26,535 bases of DNA. Source: CAZTEB01 sp964612735. GTDB lineage: Bacteria; Patescibacteriota; Microgenomatia; UBA1400; PJMF01. Shown one piece after another: positions 6,275 to 12,022 of this stretch. The DNA lies in assembly GCA_964612735.1 (NCBI GenBank), contig CAZTEB010000008.1:1-26535 (forward strand), given 5' to 3'. The translations under genes and the position numbers were made by a program. Under the pieces are notes generated by a model. That model worked only from the letters and a program-made list of their open reading frames with translations, ran no database searches and was not told the DNA's origin. Every line of letters begins with the position of its first letter. Within the stretch, counting starts at the first letter, position 1.

Positions 6275-6369
6275 AGAACAAAGCACAACTTAAGCGCAAA
6301 CAACACTTCTGAGGGTTGTCTTTAGACCCCGAGGAAGTCCGTTGTTGGAGCGTTTTGCTTGCCTGTTCT
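6275..6369 (+). other. Long imperfect hairpin between sigma factor and small membrane gene
   Basis: A 95-base segment folds end to end with about 34 base pairs: 6275-6280 with 6364-6369, 6281-6285 with 6356-6360, 6292-6297 with 6350-6355 (one G-U), 6299-6304 with 6341-6346, 6305-6309 with 6334-6338, 6313-6315 with 6328-6330, and 6318-6320 with 6325-6327 around a TTTA loop. It begins 50 bases after the sigma stop and ends two bases before the -10-like TATTAA of the next gene. It has no T-run, so a classical terminator is unlikely. It may be a 3' UTR element, a small RNA, or a remnant of a small palindromic mobile element. Pairing is by hand; no folding energy was computed. Confidence 0.55.
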
Positions 6370-6385
6370 CATATTAACTAAACAC

Positions 6386-6574
6386 ATGAACCAAGACTTC
6401 CTCACCCAACTCCAACACCAAGCCGCCAAGCAATCAAAACTCAACACCACACGGTTTTTTCCAGCTCAACTTGACTGGTTGACGTCGCTGATCGGTCGTT
6501 ACTCTTGGCAGGTACTTCTCTTGAGTTCCGGGCTGACGGCGGTTGCATTAGAGGTTCTGAGGAGGTGGCAGTGA
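6386..6574 (+). CDS. 62-residue single-helix membrane protein, candidate sigma partner
   Basis: Not a recognised family. The start at 6386 (MNQDFL) is chosen over 6359 because a -10-like TATTAA lies eight bases upstream (6372-6377). Residues 1-38 are polar with amphipathic segments (FLTQLQHQAAKQ and LDWLTSLIGRY), and residues about 41-58 form one membrane helix ending in RRWQ. An N-terminal cytoplasmic segment tethered by one helix, just downstream of an ECF sigma factor, is the general arrangement of membrane anti-sigma factors, though this is far shorter than known ones. Its TGA overlaps the GTG of the next gene (GTGA), so the two are coupled. The anti-sigma idea is inference. Confidence 0.55.
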   Translation: MNQDFLTQLQHQAAKQSKLNTTRFFPAQLDWLTSLIGRYSWQVLLLSSGLTAVALEVLRRWQ

Positions 6575-6918
6575 AACCTCTGCGCACCGGAATTTCCATT
6601 GGATATTCAATAGGACAGCTCACGCTGGGTTTGTTGCTCCATCCGTACCAAACCATGCAGATGCTTGTAGAAGACAGAGTGTTTATTTGGATGAGTTTGC
6701 TGCCGACGGCAGTACTAGCTGTAGTGACGCTGTTGTGGCGCTGGTTGGTGGTGCCTTCTGTCCAAACAGTTTTTTCTTGTCAGACGAGTGGGTTCATCGG
6801 CTGCGACTACATCACGTTCACCTCTGATTGGTTGACGTTCTTTATGCTGTATTGGCAGGTGCTCTTGCTGTACTTGCTGTTTCGATTTACCAGTGTGTAT
6901 CGCTCTTCACGAGCTTAG
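6571..6918 (+). CDS. 115-residue multi-helix membrane protein of unknown function
   Basis: The GTG at 6571 is chosen because AGGAGG lies five bases upstream, the best Shine-Dalgarno site in the window, and because it overlaps the previous stop as GTGA. The protein has about three hydrophobic segments (residues about 8-26, 40-63 and 90-112). A loop holds two cysteines (FSCQTSGFIGCDY) that could pair outside the cell. The segment LLLHPYQTMQMLVED near residue 22 recalls the start of Yip1-type membrane domains, but the resemblance is weak. Its TAG overlaps the convergent stop of the IPP isomerase gene. Function unknown; context suggests a link to the sigma factor unit. Confidence 0.6.
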   Translation: MKPLRTGISIGYSIGQLTLGLLLHPYQTMQMLVEDRVFIWMSLLPTAVLAVVTLLWRWLVVPSVQTVFSCQTSGFIGCDYITFTSDWLTFFMLYWQVLLLYLLFRFTSVYRSSRA

Positions 6919-7619
6919 ATTTTTTTGTTCAGCCATTTTTGCAGTCTTTGGTCTTGGAGCATGAGCAATGTCCAAGGGACGAGTAAGTGGTTTTCAGAAG
7001 CTATCTCTTGACCGGAGACGGCATCAGTTAGTGTGATGGCAAGCTGGTGCGATGTAACGTTTTCTTTGAGCTGATCAGTAGTTAGTGCCACCGTTTCTTC
7101 AGGAGTCGGGAGTGGTATAGTTTCCGCTGCCGCCAGTAGTTTGTCGATGTTGGCCCAAGCTACTTGGTGTACTTCGTTAGGGTTGGGGCTGAGCTGCTTA
7201 CTAGCTTCATCCATGGTGATGTTCCCTACGAAGACGTGGTCGAATTCATACTCACCGTAGGTTTTATTAGCGTAGGCCCGATAGGTAAAGGTGTAGAGTT
7301 CTTGTAAGGTTGGTGGTCGCTGCAGGCCCAACTCTTGGCACAGTCGTCGTTGGGCACACTCCGCCACGGTTTCCTCTGGTGAGACGTTGCCACAAATGGC
7401 GTTACCCCACTCGCCTGGACAGGTGATTTTTTGATCACTTCGCTTTTGGAGGAGCACTTGATCATTTTCGTTTTTCAGCCAAACTGAAGGTGCGCGATGC
7501 AACTTTGCTGGATGTCGATGAGCTGCAAATACGTCCAAGCTGCCGACGTCTTCACCAACCTCAGTAACTAAAGTGACGTGAGTGCTACCCATAACCGGCT
7601 GATGATCTTGGTGCTTCAT
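6915..7619 (-). CDS. idi: Isopentenyl-diphosphate delta-isomerase, type I
   Basis: A 234-residue Nudix-fold enzyme that interconverts IPP and DMAPP, the starters for isoprenoid chains. The start at 7619 (MKHQDH) is favoured by a TACAAT -10 box eight bases upstream. Visible residues: metal-ligand histidines H34 and H41 (AAHRHPAKLHRA, the spacing of H25/H32 in the E. coli enzyme), catalytic Cys76 (GNAICGNV) and the paired glutamates of GEYEFDHVF, which match E114 and E116. The odd point is Asn78 where the E. coli enzyme has the metal ligand His69 (CGH becomes CGN). A tail of about 50 residues extends beyond the usual core. It diverges from the Nudix/IPK/UppS operon, consistent with lipid-carrier synthesis. 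Confidence 0.88.
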   Translation of the reverse strand: MKHQDHQPVMGSTHVTLVTEVGEDVGSLDVFAAHRHPAKLHRAPSVWLKNENDQVLLQKRSDQKITCPGEWGNAICGNVSPEETVAECAQRRLCQELGLQRPPTLQELYTFTYRAYANKTYGEYEFDHVFVGNITMDEASKQLSPNPNEVHQVAWANIDKLLAAAETIPLPTPEETVALTTDQLKENVTSHQLAITLTDAVSGQEIASENHLLVPWTLLMLQDQRLQKWLNKKI

Positions 7620-7627
7620 ACCGCGCC

Positions 7628-7633
7628 ATTGTA
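7628..7633 (-). promoter_or_regulatory. Extended -10 box for idi
   Basis: The minus strand reads TGCTACAAT, with TACAAT eight bases before the ATG at 7619. This supports the shorter start and a leaderless transcript. Confidence 0.55.
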
Positions 7634-7689
7634 GCAGTTCCAGACTAAAGGGAGCAGTTTGCATGATTTTGGAGTGAAGTTGCGACTAA

Positions 7690-7716
7690 TGTAATGTCAA
7701 CCCACCTGTGGGAGGT
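7690..7716 (+). promoter_or_regulatory. -10-like box and structured ribosome-binding leader of the Nudix operon
   Basis: TGTAAT (7690-7695) is a possible -10. The leader then carries CCCACCTGTGGGAGGT (7701-7716), which includes the Shine-Dalgarno GGGAGG. Two exclusive hairpins are possible: CCCA with TGGG (7701-7704 and 7709-7712) or ACCT with AGGT (7704-7707 and 7713-7716). Either would cover part of the ribosome site. Confidence 0.4.
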
Positions 7717-7720
7717 ATGT

Positions 7721-8266
7721 ATGATTGAAAACATCAAAATGAGAAAAGGAGTGTACGCCCTTTTTGAGTATCAAGGTCGATTGCATGTCGCCAAGCCTAT
7801 CAGAAATGAAGATGACATTAAGTTTGAGGTAGTGGTAAAGGGCGGTGAACTAGTATCTTATGGCGCTCTGGCTGAAGCTCACTATGCTCCAATTGGTGGT
7901 GGTGTAGAGAGCGGAGAAAGTCTTGAGCAGGCGATTCGCAGAGAAATGCGAGAAGAGTTTCCAGAGCTTTTAAACGGAACTACACCATCGGATATAGACC
8001 ATTTTGTCGATGGAGTTTTTCTCTCTGAGCCCAAGAACATTGACGGCGTTCTTGTGGCGCAAATTTGGCCAGATCAGGAGGACGGTTTTCAGAAAATCCA
8101 ACGTCTATTTAAACTTGTTGAGTTTGTCGCAGTTCTAAATGATGAGCAGTATAAAGTCATTGAGCCAATTCTCACCCCTCTCGGACCAGAAACAACACAC
8201 GTTGGTTTAAGACCTTTTGCATCAGTAGTATTGGAGGAGTTTGCTCACGATTTAGTGGCTGCATAA
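7721..8266 (+). CDS. Nudix hydrolase family protein
   Basis: A 181-residue protein with a Nudix box at residues 60-82: GGVESGESLEQAIRREMREE fits GX5EX7REUXEEXGU, with R74, E75, E78 and E79 as the metal-site residues; the late Gly of the motif is Pro81. Such enzymes hydrolyse nucleoside diphosphates linked to other groups; the substrate cannot be read from the sequence. The start at 7721 is set by GGGAGG five bases upstream. It is the first gene of an operon with isopentenyl phosphate kinase (four-base gap) and UppS, so a role acting on an isoprenoid diphosphate or a nucleotide by-product is possible but unproven. It appears more AT-rich than its neighbours. Confidence 0.85.
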   Translation: MIENIKMRKGVYALFEYQGRLHVAKPIRNEDDIKFEVVVKGGELVSYGALAEAHYAPIGGGVESGESLEQAIRREMREEFPELLNGTTPSDIDHFVDGVFLSEPKNIDGVLVAQIWPDQEDGFQKIQRLFKLVEFVAVLNDEQYKVIEPILTPLGPETTHVGLRPFASVVLEEFAHDLVAA

Positions 8267-8270
8267 ACGT

Positions 8271-9077
8271 ATGATAAAAAATACCCCCATCACCCTCATT
8301 AAGCTTGGTGGCTCAATCATTACAAACAAAGAGGTGCCGTACACCACGCGTCCTGATGTGCTAAAGCGACTCGTTCAGGAAATTGCTCGAGCAAGATCCG
8401 AGTCTAATGAGTTGTTTATCGTTGGTCATGGTCAAGGTAGTTTTGCTCATGCTCCAGCGTTGAGGTATCAAACTATGGATGGATTCGTCAACAAGGATAG
8501 TATCATTGGTATGGCCATAACTCAGGATAGTGCTGCACAGCTCAATAGAATAGTAGTTAAGCAGTTTATTGATGAACACCTACCTGCTGCTAGTTTCTTG
8601 TTTAGTAATAGTATGGTGACTAGTCAAGATGTAGCCAAGCACTGGTGTAGTCAGGTTTTGCTCGAGTATTTAGACAAAGGGTTATTACCCATCTGTTGTG
8701 GGGATGTCATCGTGGATGATAAGAAGGGGTGTACTATTTGGTCAACAGAGAAGATACTTGCTTACCTAGCTTTAGAGCTACCAAAGCACTCACTTGATGT
8801 TTCGCGTGTTATCCATGTAACTGAGGTGGCTGGAGTTCTAGATAGCGAAGGAGCCACGATTCCTTCTATCACGAGTGCTACTAAAGATGACGCTAAGCAG
8901 CACATCAATGGCACCAAAGGTTTTGATGTGACTGGTGGTATGTGGCACAAGATAGAGGAGTCGTTAGAGCTTGCGACTAAGGGTATTACTAGTCACATCA
9001 TCGCCGGTGGAAAGACTGACAACCTTTACAATTGTTTGATGAATAAAAAGTATGAAGGCACAGTGATAGAACAGTAG
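8271..9077 (+). CDS. ipk: Isopentenyl phosphate kinase (amino acid kinase fold)
   Basis: A 268-residue kinase predicted to phosphorylate isopentenyl phosphate to isopentenyl diphosphate with ATP. It opens with the nucleotide loop TLIKLGGSIIT (8-18). GHGQGSFAHAPA (52-63) matches the family signature HGGGSFGH, and His60 is the residue that in characterised archaeal enzymes binds the substrate phosphate and marks IPK among amino acid kinases. GCTIWSTEKILAYLALEL, VIHVTEVAGVLD and GFDVTGGMWHKIEESLEL match later kinase-fold motifs (GD..A..LA, T...GV.D, D.TGGM..K). It lies between Nudix and uppS with gaps of four and one base. IPK is the last step of the archaeal-type alternative mevalonate route, so the genome should also carry a monophosphate decarboxylase. 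Confidence 0.85.
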   Translation: MIKNTPITLIKLGGSIITNKEVPYTTRPDVLKRLVQEIARARSESNELFIVGHGQGSFAHAPALRYQTMDGFVNKDSIIGMAITQDSAAQLNRIVVKQFIDEHLPAASFLFSNSMVTSQDVAKHWCSQVLLEYLDKGLLPICCGDVIVDDKKGCTIWSTEKILAYLALELPKHSLDVSRVIHVTEVAGVLDSEGATIPSITSATKDDAKQHINGTKGFDVTGGMWHKIEESLELATKGITSHIIAGGKTDNLYNCLMNKKYEGTVIEQ

Positions 9078-9078
9078 T

Positions 9079-9795
9079 ATGTCAGCTTCAACCCCCTCCC
9101 ACATCGCCATCATCTGTGATGGTAATCGCCGCTGGGCGCGTGCCCAGGGCCTGAGTGTGCTCAAGGGTCACCAGCGTGCAGTCAATGAAGTGTTCGAGCC
9201 GTTGATCGATGCAGCCGCGCAGCGAGGTATTGAGTATCTGACATTTTGGATTTTCAGCACTGAGAACTGGCAGCGCGACCCAATCGAAGTCAAAGGCTTG
9301 ATGGATTTGTTTCGTAGCTTCTTCGATAGGCAGGTTAAAGAGCTTCATAAAAAAAACGTTCGCGTCAATATGATTGGTGATATCACCAAGTTTGATCAAG
9401 ATATTCAAGAGCGAATTCGCTCGGGCCTGCAGGACACCAAAGATAACACGGGCGTTACCGTGACGTTGGCGATGAACTACGGCAGTAGAGATGAGATCGT
9501 GCGCGCAGCACGCAGGGTAGTAAAAGACGTAAAGTCTGGAAAGCTCTCTGCTGAAAACATCGATGCTGAGCTCACCGAAGATGTGTTTGCTAGCTATCTC
9601 GATACCGCAGACATGCCAGACCCCGAGTTGATAGTCCGCCCTGGTGGCGAACAGCGACTGTCAGGTTTCCTAGCGTGGCAGATGCAGTACAGCGAGTTTT
9701 ACTTTGCACCCTGGATGTTTCCAGAATTTACGCCAGAAAAGCTCGATGAGTGCTTGGAGGTGTTAGCCAGCCGCGGTAGGCGATTTGGCAAGTAG
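9079..9795 (+). CDS. uppS: Undecaprenyl diphosphate synthase (cis-prenyltransferase)
   Basis: A 238-residue cis-prenyltransferase that extends farnesyl diphosphate with IPP units to make the C55 carrier for cell-wall and glycan export. Key motifs: HIAIICDGNRRWARAQG with the catalytic Asp14, FWIFSTENWQRDPIEVKGLM (substrate channel), MNYGSRDEIV, and the C-terminal RPGGEQRLSGFLAWQ followed by YSEFYFAP. The usual IRTSGE reads VRPGGE here, but the Arg and Glu are kept. Length is normal for the family. It is the last gene of the Nudix/IPK operon, one base after the IPK stop, and ends six bases from the convergent stop of the next gene. Confidence 0.95.
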   Translation: MSASTPSHIAIICDGNRRWARAQGLSVLKGHQRAVNEVFEPLIDAAAQRGIEYLTFWIFSTENWQRDPIEVKGLMDLFRSFFDRQVKELHKKNVRVNMIGDITKFDQDIQERIRSGLQDTKDNTGVTVTLAMNYGSRDEIVRAARRVVKDVKSGKLSAENIDAELTEDVFASYLDTADMPDPELIVRPGGEQRLSGFLAWQMQYSEFYFAPWMFPEFTPEKLDECLEVLASRGRRFGK

Positions 9796-9801
9796 CGTTT
9801 C

Positions 9802-10611
9802 TTAGACGAAAATGATGATGCCGAAGATTACTTCCAGAACTTGGATGATCCAGTAGCTGACGAACAGCAAGATAAATCCGATTAGTGCAGCTGTGACACG
9901 TTGTCTGCCAGCATCGAGTGACTTCTTGGTAGCTGAGCCAGATAACATCTCAAATCCTCCCCACAGAATCATCACGAATAAAATTAGTCCAGCTAAAGGG
10001 AAAGCAAAGACAAGAACGCGCGAGAGAATGCCACCGGGAGTGGAGAGGTCACCGGTTTCGTTTTCGTCACCGAATAGTTTGATGGGGTTGAGGTCGTCTA
10101 GGACGCCATCAGTTACGCCTTGGAAGTTGTCTAAGCCTCCGGCGTTTGTGCCACCGCTATTGCTGTTTCCAGAGCTGGTATCACCTGTTTCATCAGGTGA
10201 AAAGACGTCGTTGCTTGTTGAGTTGCCTGTGAGAGTTGTTGATCCTGTGCAAACTCGTGAGCCACTCTGAGTTAGCCCAGAGAAAGTCCATGAAGTATCG
10301 TGAATCAATTGCTCTTGTAATACAACAAAATTGCAAATAATCACGCTTGGATCTGCTTGATTTTGTCTACAAGTTCGTTGGCTTATTGGTACGATTCCAC
10401 CAACACCGTCGGAAGTCTCCATGATAATGTCTGGTTCATAGCCTTGTTCGGCAGATGTACGAAAATAGCTCAGCTCGACTCGAACATTTCCATTAGAATA
10501 TTCCTCTGTTTCTACAGTGCAGAAGCTATTTGTAGTTTGCGCGTGAGTTGTCAGCGGGAAAACAAGTGTTGCGCTCAAGAGTAGTAGGGGTGCAAGTAGT
10601 CGTTTTTTCAT
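9802..10611 (-). CDS. Secreted protein with C-terminal pilin core (chimeric pilin A)
   Basis: A 269-residue protein. The signal peptide is residues 1-24 (TTHA before Gln25). An extracellular domain of about 110 residues follows with four cysteines, then a Ser/Gly/Asn/Thr linker (about 135-165). The last 75 residues hold a pilin core: helix 1 with FPLAGLILFVMILWGGF, the loop GSATKKSLDAGRQR, and helix 2 with AALIGFILLFVSYWIIQVLEVIFG. That core closely resembles the small pilin at 5319-5654. The start at 10611 (MKKRLL) gives a proper signal peptide and has AAGG nearby; it begins four bases after the preceding stop, so the two form an operon. It could be a tip or adhesin subunit carried by the same assembly; that is inference. 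Confidence 0.68.
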   Translation of the reverse strand: MKKRLLAPLLLLSATLVFPLTTHAQTTNSFCTVETEEYSNGNVRVELSYFRTSAEQGYEPDIIMETSDGVGGIVPISQRTCRQNQADPSVIICNFVVLQEQLIHDTSWTFSGLTQSGSRVCTGSTTLTGNSTSNDVFSPDETGDTSSGNSNSGGTNAGGLDNFQGVTDGVLDDLNPIKLFGDENETGDLSTPGGILSRVLVFAFPLAGLILFVMILWGGFEMLSGSATKKSLDAGRQRVTAALIGFILLFVSYWIIQVLEVIFGIIIFV

Positions 10612-10615
10612 ACCC

Positions 10616-11902
10616 TTAACTTCCACCAAACCCAGGTATTTGTAAAATATTTACCCCAACAAACTGTAATACCGTTACTGAAAAGATAATGAAGAACAGC
10701 CCTATGACTGCAGCTTGTAGCATGTCTTTTGCTTCGCCTGTTCGTTTGGGATCACCTTGTGAAGTGCTTAAAATAAAGCCAGACGCCAAAATCATTAATA
10801 GTGCAACTCCGCCAGCTATCCAAAGACCTAGTTTAACGAGCGATGCAAAGCCTTGGGTGGGATCAGTACTGATGCAGCCAACGGCAGTCCATACGCCCTT
10901 AGTGATACCAGCAAACTTGCCTGAGCCACCATGGCAGGCAAGACAGTCTGAATGTTGTGGGGATCCATCTACAAGTTGCTTGCATAGTCCAAATGCATCT
11001 GCGTTGAAGTCGCTGGGCGATTGAGTTGTGCTGCTGCCAGTAACAGGTCGTCGGTCACGTTCCTCTGGTGTACAAGAAGGTTCAATGGGGACTTCTAGTC
11101 GATCGCCACAAATCTCCTGGTTATGATTGGACTCATACTTGATGCTCACCCAAAAGGTGTTATTGACGTTGTCATTATTGATATTGCAACCCGCGATCTC
11201 TACTTCAGCACTACCATTCACTATATCTATGTCAGCGCCATTTCCCACAACTGTGCCTATCACACCACCTAGAAATGGCACTCCAAAGCAATCGCCTCCT
11301 TCGCCCTCTAGGTCGATATGCACTTTTCCATTATATGGTTGACTAGTGAGAGTATTTCTAACATTGCGGATGTTGAGGAGTAAATCTTGCTCGGTATCAA
11401 AACAGCCGCTTCTTCCATCAAGTGCGCTTAGAGTGGCATCACAGCTAATGGCAGCATCTTGGGGTAAAATTGTGTAGTCGATAAGCGTGCATCTGTAATT
11501 GTTGGAAGTGTTTACTAGCTCAAGAACTATTCTTTTTTCATCTCCTTCTCTTGACTCTCTATGCGAAAAATAGTCATTATCTGAGATTGAAAATGTAACC
11601 TCATTATTGTTGTTGGCGGTGGCTGTGTACGAATCCAGGTTAAACCACCCTGCGTACTTTTGGAAAGGTTCCTTGGGTTCTAGCCTATATGAGCCGGTTA
11701 GATTGGTGGCTGTGATCGAAGCCTGGGTGTGCTGACCGTCTACAAATGAAACACCCGTTGGGGAAGAAAAAACGTTGGAGACTAAGCCTGTCCCATCATT
11801 TGAACATAGATTAAGAAACTGTGCGTGAACGTTGGAAACATTTACAGCTGACGTGGTTAATAGTAACAATGCTAGTGAGAAACCTGAAATCACTTTCTTC
11901 AT
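10616..11902 (-). CDS. Large secreted protein with C-terminal pilin core (chimeric pilin B)
   Basis: A 428-residue protein with a signal peptide (residues 1-27, NVHA before Gln28), about 300 residues of beta-rich extracellular region with many cysteines, then a linker and a Cys-rich stretch (FGLCKQLVDG, SDCLACHGGSGK, GVWTAVGCI). The C-terminal pilin core has helix 1 with LGLWIAGGVALLMILASGF, the loop STSQGDPKRTGEAKD, and helix 2 with LQAAVIGLFFIIFSVTVLQFVG. The start at 11902 (MKKVIS) is supported by TACAAT six bases upstream; the longer reading from 12034 adds 44 residues before a perfect signal peptide. The extracellular part is not a family I recognise. Likely an accessory subunit exposed on the surface. 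Confidence 0.68.
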   Translation of the reverse strand: MKKVISGFSLALLLLTTSAVNVSNVHAQFLNLCSNDGTGLVSNVFSSPTGVSFVDGQHTQASITATNLTGSYRLEPKEPFQKYAGWFNLDSYTATANNNNEVTFSISDNDYFSHRESREGDEKRIVLELVNTSNNYRCTLIDYTILPQDAAISCDATLSALDGRSGCFDTEQDLLLNIRNVRNTLTSQPYNGKVHIDLEGEGGDCFGVPFLGGVIGTVVGNGADIDIVNGSAEVEIAGCNINNDNVNNTFWVSIKYESNHNQEICGDRLEVPIEPSCTPEERDRRPVTGSSTTQSPSDFNADAFGLCKQLVDGSPQHSDCLACHGGSGKFAGITKGVWTAVGCISTDPTQGFASLVKLGLWIAGGVALLMILASGFILSTSQGDPKRTGEAKDMLQAAVIGLFFIIFSVTVLQFVGVNILQIPGFGGS

Positions 11903-11908
11903 CCACCT

Positions 11909-11938
11909 ATTGTACCTCGAGTCTTGCCCAGAGAGCAA
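11909..11938 (-). promoter_or_regulatory. Promoter of the chimeric pilin operon
   Basis: On the minus strand TTGCTC (11938-11933) is followed after 18 bases by TACAAT (11914-11909), which ends six bases before the ATG at 11902. The transcript would be leaderless. Confidence 0.55.
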
Positions 11939-12010
11939 AAGCAAAAGATTTTTAGTGTTTGCTGGTTGCTGTGATTGGAGCTGCCAGGCGACGAACTGCT
12001 TAAAATTTGC

Positions 12011-12016
12011 TAGACT
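12011..12016 (+). promoter_or_regulatory. -10-like box for the SpoIID gene
   Basis: TAGACT lies six bases before the GTG at 12023. It is a weaker match than most in the window and no clear -35 is visible. Confidence 0.35.
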
Positions 12017-12022
12017 GAAGGG

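Noticed and set aside
6299..6346. Hairpin core as the sigma gene's rho-independent terminator
   Set aside because: No T-run follows the stem on either strand, and the pairing extends well beyond this core.
6275..6369. Hairpin as RNase P RNA because of GAGGAAGTCC
   Set aside because: The string resembles the RNase P P4 strand, but it lacks one A, no matching partner strand is present, and the space is far too short for a full RNA.
6275..6369. Hairpin as an integron attC site
   Set aside because: Size and imperfect pairing fit, but the ends do not match RYYYAAC and GTTRRRY, and there is no integrase or cassette array nearby.
10616..11902. CLACH in chimeric pilin B as a heme c attachment site
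   Set aside because: The residues fit CxxCH, but they sit in a Gly- and Cys-rich linker with further cysteines just beyond, no other cytochrome genes are present, and a disulfide-bonded region is more likely.
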